Source: Streptomyces colonosanans (GTDB lineage Bacteria > Actinomycetota > Actinomycetes > Streptomycetales > Streptomycetaceae). Taken from it: 64,000 nucleotides of DNA. Location: NCBI RefSeq assembly GCF_001866645.1, contig NZ_MLYP01000053.1:1-64000 (forward strand), written 5' to 3'. This document shows, in pieces, positions 58,599 to 64,000 of this stretch (position 1 is its first letter; each line of letters starts with the position of its first letter). The notes below the pieces were generated by a model. That model searched no databases. It saw only the letters and a program-made list of their open reading frames with translations, and was not told where the DNA came from. The translations under genes and the position numbers were made by a program.

Positions 58599-61325
58599 GT
58601 GGCAGAGACAGCATCGAAGAAGACCGAGAAGACCTCCGGCGGCGGCCGTCCGCGGCTGATGCTCATGGACGGGCACTCCCTCGCGTACCGCGCGTTCTTC
58701 GCGCTGCCCGTGGAGAATTTCACGACCGCGACCGGCCAGCCGACGAACGCGATCTACGGCTTCGCGTCGATGCTGGCGAACACTTTGCGTGACGAGATGC
58801 CCACGCATTTCGCGGTGGCGTTCGATGTCTCCCGCAAGACGTGGCGCTCCGAGGAGTTCGCGGAGTACAAGGCGAACCGTTCGAAGACGCCGGACGAGTT
58901 CAAGGGCCAGGTCGAGCTGATCGGCGAGCTGCTGGACGCGATGCACGCCCCGCGTTTCGCGGTCGAGGGCTTCGAGGCGGACGACGTCATCGCCACGCTC
59001 GCCACGCAGGCCGAGGCCGCGGGCTTCGAGGTGCTGATCGTCACCGGCGACCGCGACTCCTTCCAGCTGGTCACCGAGAACACGACGGTGCTGTACCCGA
59101 CGAGGGGTGTGTCCGAGCTGACCCGGTTCACCCCGGAGAAGGTGTTCGAGAAGTACGGGCTGACGCCGGCGCAGTACCCGGACTTCGCTGCGCTGCGCGG
59201 CGACCCGTCGGACAACCTGCCGGGCATCCCGGGCGTCGGCGAGAAGACGGCCGCGAAGTGGATCAACCAGTTCGGTTCGTTCGCGGAGCTGGTCGAGCGT
59301 GTCGACGAGGTCAAGGGCAAGGCGGGGCAGAACCTGCGCGACCACCTGGAGTCGGTGAAGCTGAACCGCCGGCTCACGGAGCTGGAGCGGCGCGTGGAGC
59401 TGTCGAAGGCGGTCGCGGACCTGGAGCGGGCGGCGTACGACCGCAAGGGCGTCGCCATGGTTCTGGACACGCTGGAGATCAGGAACCCCTCGCTGCGTGA
59501 GCGGCTCTTCGCCGTCGACCCCGGCGCCGAGGAGGCCGAGACGACACCGGTCGCGGCGGACGGCGTCGAGCTGGACGGTGCGGTGCTCGGGGCGGGCGAG
59601 CTGAAGCCGTGGCTCGCCGAGCACGGCGAGCAGCCCCTGGGTGTGGCCACCGTCGACGCGTGGGCGCTGGGCGCGGGCGCGGTGGCCGAGATCGCGCTGG
59701 CCGCGGCCGACGGGGCGGCGGTGTGGTTCGACCCGGCGCAGCTGGACGAGGCCGATGAGCAGGCGTTCGCGCAGTGGCTCGCCGACCCGGCCAGGCCCAA
59801 GGTGCTGCACAACGCCAAGGGCGCGATGCGGGTCCTGCCCGAGCACGGTTGGTCCCTCGACGGTGTGACCATGGACACGGCGCTCGCGGCGTATCTGGTC
59901 AAGCCGGGCCGGCGTTCCTTCGCACTGGACGCGCTGTCGCTGGAGTACCTCGGGCGGGAGCTGGAACCGGCGGCCGCGGCGGACGGTCAGCTCGCGTTCG
60001 GGGCGGACGAGGGCGCCGAGGCCGAGGCGCTGATGATCCAGGCCCGCGCGATCCTCGACCTCGGCCAGGCGTTCGAGGAGAAGCTGCGGGAGGTCGGTGC
60101 GGCGGACCTGCTGCGCGACATGGAGCTGCCCGTCTCCGCGCTGCTGGCCCGCATGGAGCGGCACGGTATCGCCGCGGACCGCACGCATCTTCAGGCGATG
60201 GAGCAGATGTTCGCGGGCGCCGTGCAGCAGGCGGTGAAGGAGGCGCACGCGGCGGCGGGGCACGAGTTCAACCTGGGCTCGCCCAAGCAGCTTCAGGAGG
60301 TCCTCTTCGGTGAGCTGGGCCTGCCCAAGACCAAGAAGACCAAGACGGGTTACACGACGGACGCGGATGCGCTGGCGTGGCTCGCCACCCAGACGGACAA
60401 CGAACTGCCGGTGGTCATGCTGCGCCACCGTGAGCAGGCGAAGCTGCGGGTGACGGTCGAGGGCCTGATCAAGACGATCGCGGCGGACGGCCGGATCCAC
60501 ACGACGTTCAACCAGACGGTCGCGGCGACGGGCCGTCTGTCCTCGACGGACCCGAACCTGCAGAACATCCCGGTGCGGACGGACGAGGGCAGGGCGATCC
60601 GCCGTGGCTTCGTGGTCGGTGAGGGCTTCGAGTCCCTGATGACGGCGGACTACAGTCAGATCGAACTGCGCGTGATGGCCCATCTGTCCGAGGACGAGGG
60701 CCTGATCGAGGCGTTCACCTCCGGCGAGGACCTGCACACCACGGTCGCCTCCCAGGTGTTCGGGGTCGGCCGCTCGGCGGTGGATGCCGAGATGCGGCGC
60801 AAGATCAAGGCGATGTCGTACGGCCTGGCGTACGGCCTGTCGGCGTTCGGTCTGTCCCAGCAGCTGAACATCGAGGCGGCGGAGGCCCGTTCCCTCATGG
60901 ACACGTACTTCGAGCGCTTCGGCGGAGTGCGGGACTATCTGCGCCGCGTGGTGGACGAGGCGCGGGCCACCGGCTACACGGAGACGCTCTTCGGCCGCCG
61001 CCGCTATCTGCCGGACCTGAACAGCGACAACCGCCAGCGCCGGGAGATGGCGGAACGCATGGCGTTGAACGCGCCGATCCAGGGCACGGCCGCGGACATC
61101 GTCAAGATGGCCATGCTGAACGTGGACCGGGCCCTGCGCGAGTCCGGCCTCAAGTCCCGCATGCTTCTGCAGGTCCACGACGAAATCGTCCTGGAAGTCG
61201 CCCCGGGTGAGCGTGGGAGCACCGAGGAGCTGGTCCGCCGCGAGATGGCGGGCGCGGTACGCCTGAGGGCACCCCTGGACGTCTCGGTGGGCGAAGGGGT
61301 CGACTGGGAGTCGGCGGCGCACTAG
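58599..61325 (+). CDS. polA: DNA polymerase I
   Basis: 908 aa. The 5'-3' exonuclease domain (residues ~15-310) has LMDGHSLAYRAFFAL, FEADDVIATLA, VTGDRDSFQLV and LPGIPGVGEKTA. The family A polymerase domain has motif A DYSQIELRVMAHLS, motif B RRKIKAMSYGLAYGLS and motif C QVHDEIVLE. The middle 3'-5' exonuclease domain is kept as a fold but lacks the metal-binding acids: the first motif reads VATVDAWALG and the second HNAKGAMRVL, where E. coli has Asp-x-Glu and Asp. Proofreading is therefore probably lost, as in other actinobacterial PolA. Start at the GTG giving VAETASKKTEK. Confidence 0.96.
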   Translation: MAETASKKTEKTSGGGRPRLMLMDGHSLAYRAFFALPVENFTTATGQPTNAIYGFASMLANTLRDEMPTHFAVAFDVSRKTWRSEEFAEYKANRSKTPDEFKGQVELIGELLDAMHAPRFAVEGFEADDVIATLATQAEAAGFEVLIVTGDRDSFQLVTENTTVLYPTRGVSELTRFTPEKVFEKYGLTPAQYPDFAALRGDPSDNLPGIPGVGEKTAAKWINQFGSFAELVERVDEVKGKAGQNLRDHLESVKLNRRLTELERRVELSKAVADLERAAYDRKGVAMVLDTLEIRNPSLRERLFAVDPGAEEAETTPVAADGVELDGAVLGAGELKPWLAEHGEQPLGVATVDAWALGAGAVAEIALAAADGAAVWFDPAQLDEADEQAFAQWLADPARPKVLHNAKGAMRVLPEHGWSLDGVTMDTALAAYLVKPGRRSFALDALSLEYLGRELEPAAAADGQLAFGADEGAEAEALMIQARAILDLGQAFEEKLREVGAADLLRDMELPVSALLARMERHGIAADRTHLQAMEQMFAGAVQQAVKEAHAAAGHEFNLGSPKQLQEVLFGELGLPKTKKTKTGYTTDADALAWLATQTDNELPVVMLRHREQAKLRVTVEGLIKTIAADGRIHTTFNQTVAATGRLSSTDPNLQNIPVRTDEGRAIRRGFVVGEGFESLMTADYSQIELRVMAHLSEDEGLIEAFTSGEDLHTTVASQVFGVGRSAVDAEMRRKIKAMSYGLAYGLSAFGLSQQLNIEAAEARSLMDTYFERFGGVRDYLRRVVDEARATGYTETLFGRRRYLPDLNSDNRQRREMAERMALNAPIQGTAADIVKMAMLNVDRALRESGLKSRMLLQVHDEIVLEVAPGERGSTEELVRREMAGAVRLRAPLDVSVGEGVDWESAAH

Positions 61326-61340
61326 GCGTCGCGTCAGAGG

Positions 61341-61366
61341 ATCGCCGGGCGTAACCGCCCGGCGAT
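61341..61366 (+). terminator. polA terminator
   Basis: ATCGCCGGGCG and CGCCCGGCGAT, a perfect 11-bp stem with a TAAC loop, 15 nt after the stop. No T-run. Confidence 0.8.
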
Positions 61367-61496
61367 CAACGATGTCCGGTATGCGGGGCCGATGAAAAGG
61401 TGAGGTGAGCCCGGCCGGCTTGCGCGCCTGGTAAAGCGTGCATGACCAAAGGGGAAATTGGGGCACCAACAGGTGCCCGAATGACTGAAGTTGTCG

Positions 61497-61502
61497 TAGG
61501 GT
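61497..61502 (+). promoter_or_regulatory. -10 upstream of the lytic transglycosylase gene
   Basis: TAGGGT gives a leader of about 75 nt before the TTG start. A hairpin GGGCACC-AACA-GGTGCCC (61461-61478) lies just upstream. I considered a c-di-AMP riboswitch but see no match to its conserved core. Confidence 0.45.
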
Positions 61503-61584
61503 CACTTGGTTGCCGCGTCGGGGGCGTGGTCGCGCACAGGCAACAGCACGACAGCACATGCGGTCGTCGACGGGAGGGGTCATT

Positions 61585-63309
61585 TTGGCGGCGCATTTCG
61601 GCAACAGGCTGCGCAAGGGCGCGGCCAACACGGCTGTGGCCGCGGTCGCGGTCGCGGCTCTCGCGGCGTCCCAGGGGCCGGGAGCGACCACCGACAACCA
61701 GGGCAGACCGACCAGCGGCACGCAGGCGACGCAAGACGCGGGCGGCGACGCCGGCGGCACGGCCACCGGCAACGGCCGCTATTACACCGACCTGCCGCCC
61801 CTCAGCAGCCCCACCGAGTCACCCGGCCCGGGCCTTGATCCCACCACCGACCCCACCATCGGCCCCGGTTCCACCGGCGGCTCCGAGGCCGGCATACCGG
61901 CCACCGTTCTCGACGCCTACAAGAAGGCGGCGGCCGAGGCCCGGACGTCCAAGTCGGGCTGCAACATGCCCTGGCAACTGCTCGCCGCCATCGGCAAGGT
62001 GGAGTCCGGCCATGCACGCGGCGGCCGGGTCGATGCCCAAGGCACGACCCTCTCGCCGATCCTCGGTCCCAAGCTCGACGGAAGCAGCGGTTTCGCGCGG
62101 ATCCTGAACTCCGACGGCACCTACGCCCGCGCCATCGGCCCCATGCAGTTCCTCTCCACCACCTGGGACTGGGCGGGCCGTGACGGCAACGGCGACGGCG
62201 TCAAGGACCCCAACAACATCTACGACGCCGCCCTCGCCGCCGCCCACTACCTCTGCCGTGTCGACCGCGACATGTCGGTCCAGGCGGAGATGAACGCGGC
62301 GATCCTGAGCTACAACAACTCGCGGGACTACCTGAACACCGTCCTGTCCTGGTACGCCTACTACAGCAAGGGCACCCACTCCATCCCGGACGGCACGGGC
62401 CCGCTGCCCTCGCGCCGTAGCGACGACAACTCCGGCGCGAGCCCCACCCCCACGCCGCCGAAGACCCGGAAGCCCAGTACCCACAAGCCCAGCGGCGGCG
62501 GCTCCACCGGCTCCACCCCGTCGCCGCCCGCCGACCGCACCCCCACGCCGAGTCCGAAGCCCACGCCGCCCTCGAAGCCCACGCCGCCCTCGAAGCCCAC
62601 GCCCACGCCCACGCCGACCGACACCGTGGACCACCTGGCGGACCGCGGCACCGGCAGGCTCTCGGCCATGGCGGGCGACACATTCGACCGGAAGGTCGCG
62701 GTCGAGGCCGTGACCAAGGCGGGCAAGGCCGTGCCGAAGGTCCGCGTGCGGTTCACGATCATCGGCGACACGGACGCCACGTTCACCGGCGGCGAGACCG
62801 TCGCGACCGTCGCCACCGACAGCTCGGGCAAGGCCACCGCGCCCGCGCTCGTCGCCGGAGAGAAGACCGGCACCTTCAAGGTCCGCGCCCTCCTCGTGGG
62901 CCGCTCGGTCACCGGCCTCGACTACACGGCCACCGTCACCGAGCGGGAGGCCGACACCCTCGCCCGCACCGGCGACACCGAGTTGACCTGCACTCCGGGC
63001 GGCGAGTTCGCGAACCAGGTCGAGGTGAAGGCGACGTACAAGGGCGCCGTCGCGGACGGTGTCGCAGCCACCGCCACCCTCATCACGTCCTCTTCCGACC
63101 CGGCCGAGAACGACAAGGGCCCCTTCTTCAAGGACGCGGACGGCAAGCCGGTACGCGCCCTCACCGGCCTCAAGACCGACGCGAACGGCCTGCTCAAGCT
63201 CCCGAAGCTGTACGCCGACAACACGACCGGCACGTTCCTGCTCCGCATCGGCACCGCGGGCGGCGCGACCCTCACGGTCGAACTGAAGGTCGCAGCGGCC
63301 ACCTCCTGA
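61585..63309 (+). CDS. Secreted lytic transglycosylase (SLT-type) with Pro-rich linker
   Basis: About 574 aa. A basic N-terminus (HFGNRLRKGAANT) and Ala/Val-rich helix serve as signal peptide. The SLT/goose-lysozyme-like domain spans roughly 95-270: AAIGKVESGHARGG with probable catalytic Glu140, AIGPMQFLSTTWDWAG, NNIYDAALAAAHYLCR and SYNNSRDYLNTVLSWY. Then come a Thr/Pro/Lys-rich linker with an 18-bp tandem DNA repeat (62560-62595) and a C-terminal region of two Ig-like beta domains. It should cleave peptidoglycan at the cell wall. I chose the TTG at 61585 because GGGAGGGG lies 6 nt upstream; the ATG at 61558 is the alternative. Confidence 0.88.
   Translation: MAAHFGNRLRKGAANTAVAAVAVAALAASQGPGATTDNQGRPTSGTQATQDAGGDAGGTATGNGRYYTDLPPLSSPTESPGPGLDPTTDPTIGPGSTGGSEAGIPATVLDAYKKAAAEARTSKSGCNMPWQLLAAIGKVESGHARGGRVDAQGTTLSPILGPKLDGSSGFARILNSDGTYARAIGPMQFLSTTWDWAGRDGNGDGVKDPNNIYDAALAAAHYLCRVDRDMSVQAEMNAAILSYNNSRDYLNTVLSWYAYYSKGTHSIPDGTGPLPSRRSDDNSGASPTPTPPKTRKPSTHKPSGGGSTGSTPSPPADRTPTPSPKPTPPSKPTPPSKPTPTPTPTDTVDHLADRGTGRLSAMAGDTFDRKVAVEAVTKAGKAVPKVRVRFTIIGDTDATFTGGETVATVATDSSGKATAPALVAGEKTGTFKVRALLVGRSVTGLDYTATVTEREADTLARTGDTELTCTPGGEFANQVEVKATYKGAVADGVAATATLITSSSDPAENDKGPFFKDADGKPVRALTGLKTDANGLLKLPKLYADNTTGTFLLRIGTAGGATLTVELKVAAATS
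62560..62595 (+). repeat. 18-bp tandem repeat in the Pro-rich linker
   Basis: Two perfect copies of CCCACGCCGCCCTCGAAG code for PTPPSK twice, and are followed by shorter PT repeats. Such linkers often vary in copy number between strains. Confidence 0.85.
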
Positions 63310-63326
63310 GTTCCACGAACGTCGGC

Positions 63327-63354
63327 GGCGCCCCTCCCCTGGCGGAGGGGCGCC
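63327..63354. terminator. Bidirectional terminator between the transglycosylase and hrpB
   Basis: GGCGCCCCTCC and GGAGGGGCGCC, a perfect 11-bp stem with a 6-nt loop between convergent genes. No long T-run. Confidence 0.8.
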
Positions 63355-63405
63355 GTCTTGCGTGCAGCGACCCGGCGCCCGCCGAGGCCGTGGAACCCGG
63401 GCCGG

Positions 63406-64000
63406 TCAGTGCCTGATCCGCGCGTTGGTGTGCCGGGTCGGTTCCGCGCCGGCCGGGTCCTCGGGCCAGGGGTGCTTGGGGTAGCGGCCCCGCAACTCGG
63501 CCCGTACCGCCTTGTAGCCCTCCCGCCAGAAGGAGGCGAGATCGGCGGTGACGGCGGCGGGCCGCCCGGCGGGGGAGAGCAGATGCACGAGGACGGGCAC
63601 GCCCGCGAGCGAAGGCGACTCCTGGAGCCCGAACATCTCCTGCAGCTTGACGGCGAGGACGGGCCGCTCGGGGTCGGCATAGTCGATCCGGATCCTGGAC
63701 CCGCTCGGTACGGCGATCCGCTCGGGGGCCAGCTCGTCGAGGCGGGAGGCCTCCCCGGTCGACCAGGGCAGCAGCCGGGCGAGAGCCTGACCCGCGTCGA
63801 TCCGCGCAAGGTCGGCACGCCGCCGGGCACGGCCCAGCTCGGGCTCCAGCCACTCGTCCACGCGCGCGTGGAGCGCGTCGTCGCGGACGTCCGGCCAGGG
63901 ATCCCCCAGGTGCAGTCGCAGAAAGGCGAGCCGCTGCCGCAGGACGCGGGCCTCCGGGGACCACCGCAGCAGACCGACCCCCTCGTCCCGCAGCCCTTCC
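63406..64000 (-). CDS. hrpB: ATP-dependent helicase HrpB, C-terminal part (cut by window edge)
   Basis: The open frame continues past the right edge, so only the last ~197 residues are seen. They match the HrpB C-terminal domain of DEAH-box helicases: LLPWSTGEASRLDELAPERI, SGSRIRIDYADPERPVLAVK, LQEMFGLQESPSLAGVP, LLSPAGRPAAVTADLASFW, YKAVRAELRGRYPKHPWPED. The helicase motor must lie beyond the window. The protein has no settled role in actinobacteria. The identification is strong, since the SPAGRP and RGRYPKHPWPEDP motifs are nearly unique to this family. Confidence 0.92.
   Translation of the reverse strand, partial: EGLRDEGVGLLRWSPEARVLRQRLAFLRLHLGDPWPDVRDDALHARVDEWLEPELGRARRRADLARIDAGQALARLLPWSTGEASRLDELAPERIAVPSGSRIRIDYADPERPVLAVKLQEMFGLQESPSLAGVPVLVHLLSPAGRPAAVTADLASFWREGYKAVRAELRGRYPKHPWPEDPAGAEPTRHTNARIRH

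Noticed and set aside
61367..61584. c-di-AMP (ydaO) riboswitch before the lytic transglycosylase
   Set aside because: Cell-wall hydrolase genes in Streptomyces often carry it, but the conserved core sequences are not there, only a simple hairpin and a -10.
58572..61772. 1066-codon open frame opposite polA
   Set aside because: Antisense shadow of polA and its flanks; no recognisable domain.

Overview
The window is chromosomal DNA of a high-GC actinomycete, almost certainly Streptomyces. The evidence is very high G+C with strongly GC-biased third codon positions, many GTG and TTG starts, PriA in place of separate HisA and TrpF, the small trpM gene inside the trp cluster, actinobacterial marker families (TIGR02234, HGxxPAAW, TIGR03085, DUF2752), and a gene order that follows the conserved dnaE-his-trp-lgt-gltBD-pyk-pdtaR-liv-polA stretch of Streptomyces chromosomes. 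It reads as core chromosome. I see no insertion sequence, prophage, CRISPR array, rRNA gene or secondary-metabolite gene cluster.

Layout. 0-11 kb: dnaE1, a small basic protein, a NYN nuclease-like protein, a two-gene ABC-2 exporter, a membrane protein, then three leftward genes (YbaK-type deacylase, LON-domain protein, beta-helix-like membrane protein). 11.6-17.4 kb: the compact his operon hisD-C-B-(54-aa membrane protein)-hisH-priA-ridA-hisF, almost every junction a 4-nt overlap. 17.4-25.3 kb: a TIGR03085 gene on the other strand, then hisI, trpE, three small membrane-protein genes and trpC-M-B-A. 25.3-28.5 kb: a membrane-anchored DsbA-like thioredoxin, lgt, and a VIT1/CCC1-type metal transporter. 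28.9-35 kb: gltBD. 35-46 kb: an orphan cytochrome b, an HExxH protein with a zinc ribbon, chorismate mutase, pepN, a DesA/DesB-like decarboxylase and N-hydroxylase pair, and a Tat-exported 5'-nucleotidase. 46.5-49 kb: pyk, an atypical leftward tRNA with anticodon CAA, and a PdtaR-like ANTAR response regulator. 49-54.7 kb: a leftward branched-chain amino-acid ABC operon livK-H-M-G-F. 55.6-64 kb: a thioesterase and an FdhF/YdeP oxidoreductase (leftward), polA, a lytic transglycosylase, and the 3' end of hrpB.

How it fits together. The his and trp blocks share PriA, which serves both pathways, so no trpF is needed. gltBD supplies glutamate, the donor for the aminotransferase HisC, and chorismate mutase competes with trpE for chorismate. 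Many genes start 6-8 nt after a TANNNT-like -10 element with no Shine-Dalgarno, which indicates widespread leaderless transcription here. Most transcription units end in long perfect GC hairpins, usually without a U-tract.

I found no convincing new multigene system. The most interesting items are a CAA-anticodon tRNA with a short variable loop and its own terminator, the siderophore-type gene pair lacking its synthetase partners, the orphan cytochrome b, the HExxH/zinc-ribbon protein, the small membrane protein built into the his operon, and several unassigned operator-like repeats.
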